A stretch of DNA of 41,155 nt from contig JAFGVN010000086.1 of assembly GCA_016937975.1 (NCBI GenBank), forward strand, positions 1 to 41,155, written 5' to 3'. The translations under genes were made by a program, and so were the position numbers. Positions 32,614 to 41,155 of the stretch are shown here, piece by piece (position 1 is the stretch's first letter; every line of letters begins with the position of its first letter). A model generated the notes under the pieces. That model made no database searches. It saw only the letters and a program-made list of their open reading frames with translations, and had not been told where the DNA came from. This stretch comes from Clostridia bacterium (GTDB taxonomy: Bacteria > Bacillota > Clostridia > Peptostreptococcales > Acidaminobacteraceae).

Positions 32614-32656
32614 TCTTGTTTTGCGTCTTGTTTTTCCTATTTGTTGGCATTATAAT
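32614..32656 (+). promoter_or_regulatory. GH4 gene promoter with direct repeats for a DeoR-type regulator
   Basis: TTGTTT (32628-32633), 17 nt, TATAAT (32651-32656). A direct repeat TCTTGTTTT occurs at 32614-32622 and 32626-32634, 12 nt apart, the second covering the -35. Downstream, AATAAAGG/GATAAAGG-like copies recur before the start codon. Direct repeats about one helical turn apart are usual for DeoR operators. Confidence 0.6.
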
Positions 32657-32699
32657 AAAATCAATAAAGGAAACAATAAAAACGATAAAGGAGTTGACT

Positions 32700-33995
32700 A
32701 TGTTAAAAATTGCCGTTATTGGTGGTGGTTCATCCTATACACCTGAAATTGTCGAAGGTTTTATTGAAAGACATCACGAACTACCCGTTAAAGAATTATG
32801 GCTTGTCGATATAGAAGCCGGTAAGGAAAAATTAGAAATCGTTGGCAACCTAGCAAAGAGAATGGTTGAAAAAGCTGGTATTGATTGTACAGTACATTTA
32901 ACACTGAACCGAGAAGAAGCTTTAATTGGTGCAAGTTTTGTAACCACTCAATTTAGAGTTGGATTGTTAGATGCTCGAATCAGAGATGAGAGAATTCCTC
33001 TTTCTCACAACATGCTTGGACAAGAAACCAATGGTGTTGGTGGATTTGCCAAAGCATTAAGAACAATTCCTGTCATCTTAGACATAGCAAAAGATATGGA
33101 ACGTTTGTGCCCTGAAGCCTTTCTAATTAACTTTACAAATCCTGCTGGCATAATTACAGAAACCGTTTTAAGATATTCCAAGATTAAAGCGATTGGTTTA
33201 TGTAATGTCCCTGTGAATATGAGAAAAGCTGTTGAAAAAGTATTAGGCAGTGATGATTTCTTATTTCATGCTATCGGCTTGAATCACTATGTTTTTGGTC
33301 ACAGTGTTTATTACAAAGGTAAAAATGTTATGCCAGAATTGTTGCCAAAATTAATGGCAGATTCTGAATTCAATCCTAAGAATATTGAAGATATTCCTTA
33401 TCATAATGAGCAAATTCTAAACTTAGGACTCATGCCTTGTTATTATCACAAATATTTCTACATGGCTGAAGATATGTTGCAACATGCCATTGAAGATTAT
33501 CACACAATTGGTACAAGAGGTGAAGTTGTTAAGCAGGTTGAAAAGGAACTTTTCGAAGTTTACAAGAAAGCTGACTTACATGAGAAACCGGTGGAACTTG
33601 AAAAACGAGGTGGCTCATATTATTCTGAAGCCGCATGCGAGTTAATCAATGGTATCTACAACAATAAGAAAACACACATGATTGTCAATGTAAGAAACAA
33701 TCAAACCCTTCCCTTCCTGCCAGAAGATGCAGTGATTGAAACAACTTGTTTAATTACGGATGCAGGTCCAAGACCTTTATCCATAGAAACTCTGCCTTTA
33801 CAGGTACAAGGCGAACTCCTTCATTTGAAAGCATATGAAAGATTGACCATTGAAGCAGGCATCACTGGAGATTATGGAACAGCCTTACAAGCTTTAACGG
33901 TACATCTCCTTACAAAAAAAGGTGCTGTATTAAAAACTGTTTTAGATGAAGTGCTTTTACAAAACAAAGATTACCTTCCTCAATTTAATGCATAA
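32700..33995 (+). CDS. GH4 6-phospho-beta-glucosidase
   Basis: NAD- and metal-dependent glycoside hydrolase of family 4, cleaving phosphorylated disaccharides brought in by a PTS. The N-terminal Rossmann loop is AVIGGGSSYTPEIVEGF; LINFTNPAGI, IGLCNVP (metal-binding Cys) and IGLNHYVFG (metal-binding His) are conserved. The LNH motif and overall pattern favour the 6-phospho-beta-glucosidase (LicH/CelF) branch. At 431 residues it is of normal length. The frame is open upstream to 32568, but AAAGGAG and the start of the dinucleotide fold fix ATG 32700. No PTS genes lie nearby. Divergent DeoR gene upstream, terminator downstream. Confidence 0.92.
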   Translation: MLKIAVIGGGSSYTPEIVEGFIERHHELPVKELWLVDIEAGKEKLEIVGNLAKRMVEKAGIDCTVHLTLNREEALIGASFVTTQFRVGLLDARIRDERIPLSHNMLGQETNGVGGFAKALRTIPVILDIAKDMERLCPEAFLINFTNPAGIITETVLRYSKIKAIGLCNVPVNMRKAVEKVLGSDDFLFHAIGLNHYVFGHSVYYKGKNVMPELLPKLMADSEFNPKNIEDIPYHNEQILNLGLMPCYYHKYFYMAEDMLQHAIEDYHTIGTRGEVVKQVEKELFEVYKKADLHEKPVELEKRGGSYYSEAACELINGIYNNKKTHMIVNVRNNQTLPFLPEDAVIETTCLITDAGPRPLSIETLPLQVQGELLHLKAYERLTIEAGITGDYGTALQALTVHLLTKKGAVLKTVLDEVLLQNKDYLPQFNA

Positions 33996-34001
33996 ACAAA
34001 A

Positions 34002-34032
34002 AAGAAATTCCGATTTGGAATTTCTTCTTTAT
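34002..34032. terminator. Bidirectional terminator between the GH4 and chemoreceptor genes
   Basis: A perfect ten-base-pair stem AAGAAATTCC/GGAATTTCTT with a five-base loop, A-rich before and T-rich after. Confidence 0.88.
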
Positions 34033-34033
34033 T

Positions 34034-35746
34034 TTACAATTTAATATTATCAGTCAAACTTTGTAACTTTTCAACACTCTTCACATTCGTATCATTGATT
34101 AATGATAGATCCTGACTCTTATCTAACAAACTGTTAACATACTCAGAGATGGTTTCAACACTTTCCGAACCTGAATTTAAAGCCGTTGTCATTTCATGGG
34201 TAATTTCATTGATACTGATCATCGAAGCATGTAACTCCTCTGAAGTGGCACTTAAATCCATCATAATGGAATTAAAGGTAGAGGCATCTCTATTGTATTG
34301 ATCAGAAACACTTACCAGTTTTTCATAATCCGGTTTTACTTCCTCATCGACAAATGCCAAAATTCTCAGTGAAGCATCACACAAATGGGTTACAGCCTGG
34401 TGCACGACATCAACAACACCTTGAATCTGCACAACTGTACGATTGGATTGTTCTGCCAGCTTACCAATTTCATTGGCTACTACTGCAAAACCTCTTCCTG
34501 CTTCACCAGCTCTGGCAGCTTCTATGGAAGCATTCAGTGCCAATAAATTGGTTTGATCTGTAATGTCCAAAATCGTTGAGGACAACAAATTAACTTGTTC
34601 AACGGCCTTGGATTTTTCTATGGCATCTTCCATTTTAATTTTAACTTCATGATATATGTTTTCAGCATGATTGCTTGCTACAATTGCATCTTCCTTTAAT
34701 TGATTTGCTCTTGAAGCGACGTCAGCAGTCGTGGTTGCACCTTCTGTTGCACGAGTAGCTACAGATTCTACTGCGAATTGAATTTCATCTACCATATGGG
34801 CAATGTTACTGGCTGATGTAGCGGTTTCACTGATGGAAGCCGACACACTCTCTGTTTCCATAGCTGCTTCTGTAACATTGTTTTCAATGTCTTTAATGGC
34901 ATTACTTAAAATCAGACTATTATCATTAACAACTTCTATAGAGTCATTGATTTCTGTTACCAGTGCTTTAACATTTTTTATCGCTGAGTTAAAAGATAAA
35001 GCAATTCTTCCTAATTCATCCTTACGATCCATTGAAATCGTGTCAGAATAATCATTTTCTGAGACCTGATTGGAAACATACATGATTTTCTTCATCGCAC
35101 CATTAATCGATTGAATGACATAAACAATCATTAACACCATAACCACAACAACAGCAAAGGTAATAAGTGCAACATTACGATATAAGTTGGTTTTCAAAGC
35201 GACTACATCATCAACGTAAACGCCTGTTCCTACAATCATTTCCCACGGCTCAAATGCAGCTACATAAGAGGTTTTAGGTTGAGATTTTTCATTACCTGGC
35301 TTTGGCCATACATAATCTACAAAACCGGACTTGTCCGCTTTCACAACTTTAACCATAGCGTCAAAGAGCTTAAAGCCTTCTTCATCCACTGATTCTGAAA
35401 GATCATTACCATTTAATTCTGGTTTGATTGGATGCATGACCATTTTATTATCATAGTTTATAATAAAATAATAATTGGATTCCTTATCATAGCGCATAAT
35501 TTCAATTGTGCTTAAAGCCATCTGTTTTGCTTCTTCTTCCGAAAGAACACCATCCTTATAGTCATTATAATACCCATGCATAATAGCAATTGGCACTTCC
35601 ACAAGTTGCTCTAGTTTTGTTTCCACTTGATCATCTATGGCATTTCCCATGGTTGGCAAAACATACAAAACAATAACACCTAACATAAAAGCCATAATCA
35701 CAAAAACCATCAATCCAATTTTTGTTTTTAAACTTAAATTTTTCAT
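34034..35746 (-). CDS. Methyl-accepting chemotaxis protein with a single Cache domain
   Basis: A transmembrane chemoreceptor of 570 residues. TM1 is at about 10-30, followed by an extracellular sCache_2-type sensor (about 35-190, with [17 protein letters not shown] and [14 protein letters not shown]), TM2 at about 198-222 and a HAMP region. The signalling domain holds the hairpin tip [20 protein letters not shown] and [18 protein letters not shown]. Cache domains of this sort bind small carboxylates in several bacteria; the ligand here is unknown. AGGAGG precedes ATG 35746 (an earlier in-frame start at 35770 is poorer). No che or flagellar genes lie in the window. Confidence 0.93.
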   Translation of the reverse strand: MKNLSLKTKIGLMVFVIMAFMLGVIVLYVLPTMGNAIDDQVETKLEQLVEVPIAIMHGYYNDYKDGVLSEEEAKQMALSTIEIMRYDKESNYYFIINYDNKMVMHPIKPELNGNDLSESVDEEGFKLFDAMVKVVKADKSGFVDYVWPKPGNEKSQPKTSYVAAFEPWEMIVGTGVYVDDVVALKTNLYRNVALITFAVVVVMVLMIVYVIQSINGAMKKIMYVSNQVSENDYSDTISMDRKDELGRIALSFNSAIKNVKALVTEINDSIEVVNDNSLILSNAIKDIENNVTEAAMETESVSASISETATSASNIAHMVDEIQFAVESVATRATEGATTTADVASRANQLKEDAIVASNHAENIYHEVKIKMEDAIEKSKAVEQVNLLSSTILDITDQTNLLALNASIEAARAGEAGRGFAVVANEIGKLAEQSNRTVVQIQGVVDVVHQAVTHLCDASLRILAFVDEEVKPDYEKLVSVSDQYNRDASTFNSIMMDLSATSEELHASMISINEITHEMTTALNSGSESVETISEYVNSLLDKSQDLSLINDTNVKSVEKLQSLTDNIKL

Positions 35747-35767
35747 ACTACCTCCTAAATATCTCAA

Positions 35768-35796
35768 CAAAAAAAGTATCCATAATGAATACTTTT
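35768..35796 (-). terminator. Terminator of the NADH oxidase gene
   Basis: Stem AAAAGTAT/ATACTTTT with a nine-base loop, followed on the minus strand by seven T. It sits between the oxidase stop and the chemoreceptor start. Confidence 0.75.
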
Positions 35797-35836
35797 CTAA
35801 TTATAACATATATTTCCTTTAATTATATATACCCAT

Positions 35837-37162
35837 TTATTTAGCTTGTAAACCTGCTTGATTCAAGAAATTCCATGGCTTGTTGTAATGTGGTTGGAAG
35901 AAGAAATCCACATATGCTAATTCATCTATAGTCATTTTATTTTGGATGACAACAGACATGGTATTAATCGATTGGGTCAAATCTTCATCAGAAACTAATT
36001 GTGCACCTAAAACAACACGATTGTTCTTATCGTAAACGACCTTTAATGTGACTTCAGAATATGTTGGCATAAATTCCGGTCTCCAGTTATCTTTAACTGT
36101 AACGGTTTCAATTTCTAGACCCGCTTCTTTTGCTGTCAATTCTGTTAAGCCAGTAGAAGCAATATTATGTTCATAAATTTTAATCCCTGAAGTACCTTGT
36201 GTACCAATATACTTAGCCGTTTTTTCCTTTAAGTTCTTTGCAGCAATAGTTCCCATTCTCACAGCATTAGTTGCCAAAGGAATGTATCTTCTTTCACCAG
36301 TTGGATTGTAAATCACTGCACAACTGTCACCAGCAGCAAAAACATCCGGTTCACTGGTTTGCATATATTCATCGATGACAAGGGCACCATTTGGAAGCAT
36401 CTCCAATTGACCTTTAAAAAGATCAGTATTGGGTTTGAAACCAATACATAAAACAACCATATCTGCAGCATATGTACCTTTATCCGTTACAACCGCTTCT
36501 ACTTTACCATTTCCTTTGAAAGATTGAACCAATTCACCTAAAGCCATCTTCACACCTTTATCTACAAATGACTTTTCAGCAGGTTCTGTAAATTCTGGAT
36601 CTAAGTATTTAGGTAAGATACGATCTTGAGCATCAATCAAGGTTACTTTTTTACCTAAAATTTCAAAGGCTTCTACAAGTTCAACACCGATATACCCTGC
36701 ACCAACGACCACAATATTTTCTGCAGTTTTTGCTTTTTCAATGACTTGCTTTGCATGATCATAGTTTTTACATAAGACAATGTTTTCTTGTTTAATCCCT
36801 TCAATTGGTGGCATAATTGGCCAAGAACCTGTTGTTACAATTAATTTGTCATAGGTATCTTCAAAGACCTCATCCTTTGCCAAATCTTTAACAGTAACTG
36901 TTTTATTTTTAACATCAACATTCAAAACATCATGTTTCATTTTTGTATTTACACCTAAATTTGCAAGCGCTTCTGGTGAAGAGTAAAACAAACCTTTAGG
37001 ATCTTTTACTACATCTGCTACATGTAAAGCAATACCACAAGACAAAAATGAAATATTATCATTTCTTTCATATACAGTTATTTCAGCATCTTTATATAAT
37101 TGAGCAGTATTTACAATTGCTGCAGTACCTGCATGTGTACAACCAATAACAACGACTTTCAT
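35837..37162 (-). CDS. nox: NADH oxidase / CoA-disulfide reductase family flavoprotein
   Basis: FAD-dependent pyridine nucleotide-disulfide oxidoreductase of 441 residues. The single redox cysteine lies at residue 42 in NISFLSCGIAL, the exact position of the sulfenic acid cysteine of water-forming NADH oxidases. FAD loop VVVIGCTHAGTAA (note Cys8), NAD loop IVVVGAGYIGVELVEAF, the second FAD motif DVFAAGDS, and a dimerisation domain ending FFFQPHYNKPWNFLNQAG complete the family picture. Most likely it reduces oxygen to water with NADH, protecting an anaerobe; CoA-disulfide reductase is the alternative. It has a clear sigma-A promoter and is monocistronic. Confidence 0.9.
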   Translation of the reverse strand: MKVVVIGCTHAGTAAIVNTAQLYKDAEITVYERNDNISFLSCGIALHVADVVKDPKGLFYSSPEALANLGVNTKMKHDVLNVDVKNKTVTVKDLAKDEVFEDTYDKLIVTTGSWPIMPPIEGIKQENIVLCKNYDHAKQVIEKAKTAENIVVVGAGYIGVELVEAFEILGKKVTLIDAQDRILPKYLDPEFTEPAEKSFVDKGVKMALGELVQSFKGNGKVEAVVTDKGTYAADMVVLCIGFKPNTDLFKGQLEMLPNGALVIDEYMQTSEPDVFAAGDSCAVIYNPTGERRYIPLATNAVRMGTIAAKNLKEKTAKYIGTQGTSGIKIYEHNIASTGLTELTAKEAGLEIETVTVKDNWRPEFMPTYSEVTLKVVYDKNNRVVLGAQLVSDEDLTQSINTMSVVIQNKMTIDELAYVDFFFQPHYNKPWNFLNQAGLQAK

Positions 37163-37208
37163 ATCCTTACCTCCAAATTGTAATCATTTTAATTTTGTAT
37201 CTGTTTAA

Positions 37209-37237
37209 ATTATAAAACATCGTTATAAATAAGTCAA
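37209..37237 (-). promoter_or_regulatory. Sigma-A promoter of nox
   Basis: On the minus strand TTGACT (37237-37232), 17 nt, TATAAT (37214-37209), about 46 nt before the start codon. Near-consensus. Confidence 0.85.
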
Positions 37238-37305
37238 TCTATTTATACGATTTAAGTACAGTTTTATTAATTTGAATAATTTACAGTATTTTTACACCAT
37301 TTGCC

Positions 37306-37333
37306 TTTTCAAATCCAATAGATTCTATATAAT
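37306..37333 (+). promoter_or_regulatory. Probable promoter of fbp
   Basis: TATAAT (37328-37333) lies 27 nt before the start codon. The best -35 is TTTTCA (37306-37311) at 16-nt spacing, which is weak. Confidence 0.5.
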
Positions 37334-37360
37334 GGTGTTAGAAAACAAAAGGAGTTTAAA

Positions 37361-39316
37361 ATGGATGAACGACTAATCAATTACTTGAAAATATTATCTA
37401 AGCAATATCCCAATGTTGATGCTGTATGCACTGAAATCATAAATTTAGAAGCAATCTTAAGCTTACCAAAGGGTACAGAACATTTCCTAACAGATATACA
37501 TGGCGAGTATGAAGCCTTTACCCATGTCCTTAGGAATGCTTCTGGTGTTATTAAAAGGAAAATAGATGAAGCCTTTGGTCATACCATGGCTGAACCTGAA
37601 AAAAAATCTTTTGCAACATTGATCTATTATCCCAAAGAAAAAATGGCACTCATTGGGAAAGATGAGCCGGATATGAAAAGTTGGTATAAGACGACGATTT
37701 ACAAGCTTATTGTACTCACAAGAATTAGTGCCATTAAATATACACGATCTAAAGTCAGAAAAACGTTGCCAGAGAACTTTAGATATATCATTGAAGAACT
37801 TTTACATGAAAAGGAAACACTTTCATCCAAGCAAGAATATTACAATCGTATTATTGAAACCATCATTGAAGTAAAGCAAGCTGAGGATTTTATTTATGCC
37901 TTATGTTCAGTAATTAGAAAACTGGTTGTAGATCGACTGCATATCGTTGGAGACATTTATGACAGAGGTCCAGGGGCTCATATTATTTTAGATGAAATTA
38001 TGGAACACCATTCTGTTGATATCCAATGGGGCAATCATGATATTATTTGGATGGGTGCAGCCTTAGGTTCTGATGCTTGCATGGCAAATGCCCTGAGAAT
38101 ATCCTTACGTTATGCGAATCTAGAAACTTTGGAAGACGGCTATGGTATTAATTTATTGCCCCTTGCAACTTTTGCAATGGAAACCTACCCGGAAGTAAAC
38201 AACTCAAATTTTATTACAAAACAAAGAAATGAACTTTTAAATGATAAAGAGAATGACTTGGTCAGCAAAATGCATAAAGCCATTGCAATCATTCAATTCA
38301 AGCTCGAGGGACAACTGATTCTTAGAAATCCTGAATTTGATATGAATCACAGGCTATTCTTAGAATCCTTAAATAAAAGTGATAAAACCATAATTATTGA
38401 AGGTAAGAAGTATGAACTGAATGATGTAGATTTTCCAACGATAAATAGTAATAATCCTTACGATCTAACTGAAGAGGAACAACTTGTTGTAGAAAAACTT
38501 AGAAGATCCTTCTTAACTTCAGATAAATTGCAACAGCATGCAGAGTTTTTATATCGTAAAGGAAGTATTTATCTCGTCTTTAATAATAACTTGCTTTTCC
38601 ATGGTGGCGTTCCCATTCATGAGGATTTAAGTTTTAAAGCCTTTCGTTTCAAAGAAAAAGAGTATAAAGGAAAAGCTTTATTTGATTTCTTCGAAGATTA
38701 TGTCAAAAAAGCTTATTATGAAGAGGATGAACAGGAAAAGCAGCAGGGTCTTGATTTTATGTGGTATCTATGGAACGGTGAATACTCACCACTTTTCGCT
38801 AAAAAGAAGATGACCACTTTTGAAAGATATTTCATCAACGATAAATCTACTTATGAGGAAGTGGAAAATCCTTATTTTAAAAATAGAGATCATGAACCGC
38901 TATTGGATCAAATTCTTGCAGACTTTGGTCTAAACCCTGAAGTTTCAAATATTATTTCTGGTCATGTCCCAGTAAAAACATTAAAGGGTGAAAGTCCCGT
39001 TAAAGGCAATAAGATGTTTGTCATTGATGGCGGTTTTTCCAAAGCCTATCACAATACTACAGGCATTGCAGGCTATACTTTGACTTATAACTCTCGTGGT
39101 ATGATGCTTGTTGCCCATGAACCCTTTGAATCCATACAATCAGCTATTGAGCATGAAGTCGACATATTACCTACAACAGTTTATACCAAGGAGAATCATA
39201 AGAGATTATTTGTCAGTGATACCGACATTGGTACTGATTTAAGAACTTCAATAGATAGTTTGAAATTGTTATTGGAAGGTTTCAGAAAAGGCTATATTAA
39301 ACAGAAGAAACGCTAA
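37361..39316 (+). CDS. fbp: Class III fructose-1,6-bisphosphatase
   Basis: Gluconeogenic enzyme converting fructose 1,6-bisphosphate to fructose 6-phosphate, of the Firmicutes-type Fbp (class III, manganese-dependent) family. Length 651 is typical (B. subtilis Fbp about 670). The metallophosphatase motifs are clear: TDIHGEYEAF, HIVGDIYDRGPGAH, WGNHDIIWMGAA, LLFHGGVPIHE, ISGHVPVKTLKGESPVKGN and VIDGGFSKAYHNTTGIAGYT. ATG 37361 has AAAGGAG upstream. Monocistronic with its own terminator. One of the best taxonomic markers in the window. Confidence 0.97.
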   Translation: MDERLINYLKILSKQYPNVDAVCTEIINLEAILSLPKGTEHFLTDIHGEYEAFTHVLRNASGVIKRKIDEAFGHTMAEPEKKSFATLIYYPKEKMALIGKDEPDMKSWYKTTIYKLIVLTRISAIKYTRSKVRKTLPENFRYIIEELLHEKETLSSKQEYYNRIIETIIEVKQAEDFIYALCSVIRKLVVDRLHIVGDIYDRGPGAHIILDEIMEHHSVDIQWGNHDIIWMGAALGSDACMANALRISLRYANLETLEDGYGINLLPLATFAMETYPEVNNSNFITKQRNELLNDKENDLVSKMHKAIAIIQFKLEGQLILRNPEFDMNHRLFLESLNKSDKTIIIEGKKYELNDVDFPTINSNNPYDLTEEEQLVVEKLRRSFLTSDKLQQHAEFLYRKGSIYLVFNNNLLFHGGVPIHEDLSFKAFRFKEKEYKGKALFDFFEDYVKKAYYEEDEQEKQQGLDFMWYLWNGEYSPLFAKKKMTTFERYFINDKSTYEEVENPYFKNRDHEPLLDQILADFGLNPEVSNIISGHVPVKTLKGESPVKGNKMFVIDGGFSKAYHNTTGIAGYTLTYNSRGMMLVAHEPFESIQSAIEHEVDILPTTVYTKENHKRLFVSDTDIGTDLRTSIDSLKLLLEGFRKGYIKQKKR

Positions 39317-39343
39317 AAAGGAAATCCAACTTGGATTTCCTTT
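39317..39343. terminator. Bidirectional terminator between fbp and phoU
   Basis: A perfect 11-bp stem AAAGGAAATCC/GGATTTCCTTT with an AACTT loop, directly after the fbp stop. Confidence 0.88.
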
Positions 39344-39349
39344 CATTCT

Positions 39350-40012
39350 TTACCCTTTAACTAATTTACCTGTAACCATATATATTACCCGTTCTGAGAC
39401 GTTCGTTGCATGATCTGCAATTCTTTCTAAATAACGACCGATTAGAAGTAGCATAATAACTTGTTCTTTTACAACAGGATCCATTTCTTCATTATTTTGC
39501 GTTAAGATATTTAATAACTCAATATAGATTTTTTCATAAATCGCATCGACTTCATCATCACGGTTAATCACAGTATAAGCTTGCTTATAGTCACTATGAA
39601 TAAAGGACTCAATGGAATCATGGATCATAACAGAACAAATATCTTGCATATTAGGTAAATCCACCAAAGGTTTCATAAATGGTCTACCCTTGTTTTCAAT
39701 GACAATACGTGCAATATTAACACAGTGGTCGGCAATACGCTCCAAATCTGAAATCATTCTCAGAATGGTTGTAATTCTTCTTAAATCTCTTGCAATTGGA
39801 CATTGAGTTGCAATGATATCAATACATAAATTTTCAATTTGATTTTCCATTTGATCAATTTCATCATCATATTTTTCTAGCTCAATTGCTTTTTCAACAT
39901 CTCCATCTTTTAGTGCAAGTACAACATCCTTAAGCATTTGATCCACTTGGTGTCCCATTTGAATCACTTGCTCTGTAACCGTTTTTAATTCCTTATCGAA
40001 TAAATGTCTCAT
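39350..40012 (-). CDS. phoU: Phosphate transport regulator PhoU
   Basis: Cytoplasmic regulator linking the Pst phosphate transporter to the PhoR sensor kinase. 220 residues made of two PhoU three-helix bundles, each with the metal-binding signature: EKYDDEIDQMEN and IADHCVNIARIV in the first, NRDDEVDAIYEK and IADHATNVSERVI in the second. AGGAG precedes ATG 40012. It follows pstB by eight bases and is co-transcribed with it. Confidence 0.96.
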   Translation of the reverse strand: MRHLFDKELKTVTEQVIQMGHQVDQMLKDVVLALKDGDVEKAIELEKYDDEIDQMENQIENLCIDIIATQCPIARDLRRITTILRMISDLERIADHCVNIARIVIENKGRPFMKPLVDLPNMQDICSVMIHDSIESFIHSDYKQAYTVINRDDEVDAIYEKIYIELLNILTQNNEEMDPVVKEQVIMLLLIGRYLERIADHATNVSERVIYMVTGKLVKG

Positions 40013-40020
40013 AACAACTC

Positions 40021-40776
40021 CTAACCGAACCTACCTGTAATATAATCTTCTGTTTTCTGATAAACTGGATTTCTAAAAATATTAATTGTCTTTCCAAATT
40101 CAATTAATTTGCCCATCAAGAAAAAAGCAGTATTATCAGAAATGCGACCTGCTTGTTGCATGGAATGGGTCACAATGATAATCGTATATTTCTCTTTTAA
40201 TTTCTTGACGAGTTCTTCAATTTTTGCTGTCGCTATTGGATCCAGTGCTGATGTCGGTTCATCCATTAACAAAACATCTGGAGCAACAGCTAAAGCTCTA
40301 GCTATACACAATCTTTGTTGTTGTCCACCTGACAATCCCAAGGCAGATTTTTTCAAACGATCCTTTACTTCCTCCCAAAGGGCAGCATCCTTTAAACTTT
40401 GTTCAACTATTTCATCTAGGATCTTCTTCTTTTTTATACCGTGTGCTCTAGGACCGTATGCAACATTTTCGTAAATACTCATTGGAAAAGGATTTGGCTT
40501 TTGAAAAACAATTCCTATTTTCTTTCTCAAATCAATTACATCATAGTCCTTTCTTATATCTCGTTCATCTAATTGTATATTTCCGGTATACTTGCAGTAA
40601 TCAACCAAGTCATTCATCCGATTCAAAGTTTTTAAAAAAGTTGATTTTCCACAGCCTGATGGACCAATAAGAGCAGTGACTTTATTGGCTTCAATATTCA
40701 AGTTAATATCTTTCAATGCTTGAAATGAGCCATAATACAAGTCAAGATTTTTAACACTTATCTTAACAGATTCCAT
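40021..40776 (-). CDS. pstB: Phosphate ABC transporter ATP-binding protein PstB
   Basis: ATPase of the high-affinity phosphate importer. Walker [10 protein letters not shown] (38-46), Q-loop [20 protein letters not shown] (diagnostic of PstB), signature LSGGQQQR, Walker [14 protein letters not shown] and the switch His in [10 protein letters not shown] are all intact. 251 residues, normal. GGAGG lies upstream of ATG 40776. A three-copy Pho box and a separate terminator upstream show that pstB-phoU is its own transcription unit here; pstS, pstC and pstA are not within the window. Confidence 0.97.
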   Translation of the reverse strand: MESVKISVKNLDLYYGSFQALKDINLNIEANKVTALIGPSGCGKSTFLKTLNRMNDLVDYCKYTGNIQLDERDIRKDYDVIDLRKKIGIVFQKPNPFPMSIYENVAYGPRAHGIKKKKILDEIVEQSLKDAALWEEVKDRLKKSALGLSGGQQQRLCIARALAVAPDVLLMDEPTSALDPIATAKIEELVKKLKEKYTIIIVTHSMQQAGRISDNTAFFLMGKLIEFGKTINIFRNPVYQKTEDYITGRFG

Positions 40777-40910
40777 CTTAAACTGGACCTCCTACCTATT
40801 CTAATAATTTCTTATCCTATGGGAATAGATCTAATTTGTAATCATAAATATAATCCCATTGCATCTAAAGAAAATTTCTAATTCATTCTATCAAAAGCAT
40901 GCTTAGTAAA

Positions 40911-40938
40911 TGTTAACTTCCTGTTAAATTCATGTTAA
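40911..40938 (-). promoter_or_regulatory. Pho box (PhoP-binding repeats) of pstB-phoU
   Basis: Three exact copies of TTAACA on the minus strand (40938-40933, 40927-40922, 40916-40911), each 11 nt apart. This equals the direct TT(A/C/T)A(A/C)A repeats bound by PhoP in Bacillus. A TAGAAT-like -10 lies about 20 nt downstream. Phosphate-starvation induction follows. Confidence 0.8.
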
Positions 40939-40940
40939 AT

Positions 40941-40972
40941 AGCAAAAAGAAAATCCGCCATTACAGCGAATC
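40941..40972 (-). terminator. Minus-strand terminator upstream of the Pho box
   Basis: On the minus strand GATTCGC/GCGGATT forms a seven-base-pair stem (with G-U pairs) and a seven-base loop, followed by TTTCTTTTT. It would end transcription from the IS element at the right edge, isolating pstB. Confidence 0.5.
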
Positions 40973-41071
40973 CCCTTTGTATGTTATATGTTATTTTGTA
41001 GGAACACAAAGAAAAAATTTATTTTGATTTTTTCTCATCTGAACAAATGAGTTTTCTTATATTCAAAGCAT

Positions 41072-41155
41072 TTGAACCTCTCACGACTAAAGTCATAAGA
41101 TTCTTAGGTAGAAAAGCCTAACAGCTTTTAATGGACTAAGCTAACCCGCCAGTTC
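41072..41155 (-). mobile_element. Right end of an IS200/IS605-type (TnpB) element
   Basis: On the minus strand the sequence ends AAGAATC-TTATGACTTTAGTCGTGAG-AGGTTCAA at 41072. This is a decayed form of the common right end of IS200/IS605 elements with a GACTTTAGTC hairpin and GGTTCAA terminus. The 50 or so bases before it are structured and would be the 3' part of the TnpB guide (omega/reRNA) region. The tnpB gene, if present, lies beyond the window. 40977-41071 has no recognisable gene. Confidence 0.65.

Noticed and set aside
40109-40474. A 121-residue plus-strand open frame opposite pstB
   Set aside because: It lies wholly inside the highly conserved pstB gene on the other strand and has no family resemblance or ribosome binding site.
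1-41155. CRISPR array, tRNA or rRNA genes, prophage, toxin-antitoxin pair
   Set aside because: No regularly spaced repeats, cloverleaf sequences, structural phage genes or paired small toxin genes were recognised on reading both strands.

Overview
This window looks like the chromosome of an AT-rich, low-GC Gram-positive anaerobe, most likely a member of the Clostridia. The grounds are strong purine-rich ribosome binding sites, a SigI/RsgI pair, a class III (Fbp) fructose-bisphosphatase, a PhoP-type TTAACA box, and a corrinoid/ferredoxin pair of the mercury-methylation type. No rRNA, tRNA or CRISPR array is visible. Both edges run into mobile-element ends (a group II intron 5' end on the left, an IS200/IS605-type right end on the right), so the window is probably a contig broken at repeats.

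Layout. 1-4850: PAS-PAS-GGDEF diguanylate cyclase, rsgI and sigI (each behind the same SigI-like promoter motif), a GNAT. 4830-7400: radical SAM protein with a DUF218 protein, and a DODA/LigB-type dioxygenase. 7470-9360: GNAT-hgcA-hgcB operon. 9470-13470: accessory patch with a frameshifted Sat-type acetyltransferase, a wrecked isochorismatase-family gene, a thioesterase, a Gfo/Idh/MocA oxidoreductase and a GNAT. 13470-17050: DUF4143 ATPase, HTH-DUF805 protein, and an HD-hydrolase/RlmH/RlmH-like operon. 17100-20440: PhzF behind a 20-bp palindrome, a TetR-lipoprotein operon. 20430-25700: Ham1-cyclophilin fusion, two GNATs, a methyltransferase, a Tet(M)/EF-G-like GTPase. 25770-29800: small protein, mtnN, MFS transporter, metallophosphoesterase, APH-like kinase, and a small gene interrupted by an in-frame TGA. 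29900-35750: BMP-domain protein, DeoR regulator, GH4 glycosidase, chemoreceptor. 35840-41155: NADH oxidase, fbp, phoU, pstB with a Pho box, then the IS end.

Most interesting. (1) hgcA and hgcB are recognisable from the HgcA cap-helix motif NVWCAAGK and the HgcB ferredoxin with extra cysteines. (2) The start of hgcA with the good ribosome binding site is followed, ten codons on and in frame, by TGA directly after a Cys codon, with a SECIS-like hairpin just downstream: a possible selenocysteine (Cys-Sec) at the HgcA N-terminus. (3) An independent small gene at 29501-29803 has a near-perfect ribosome binding site, an in-frame TGA in a C-D-T-TGA context (CxxU) and its own SECIS-like hairpin. Two such cases in 41 kb argue that this organism may decode selenocysteine, although no sel genes lie in the window. 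(4) Two tandem RlmH-type genes look complementary: one keeps the SAM-binding loop but has lost the catalytic C-terminal tail, the other keeps the tail but lacks the loop. (5) A Ham1/RdgB-like domain is fused to a cyclophilin. All functional statements come from reading the sequence and from recalled family knowledge; no database search was run.
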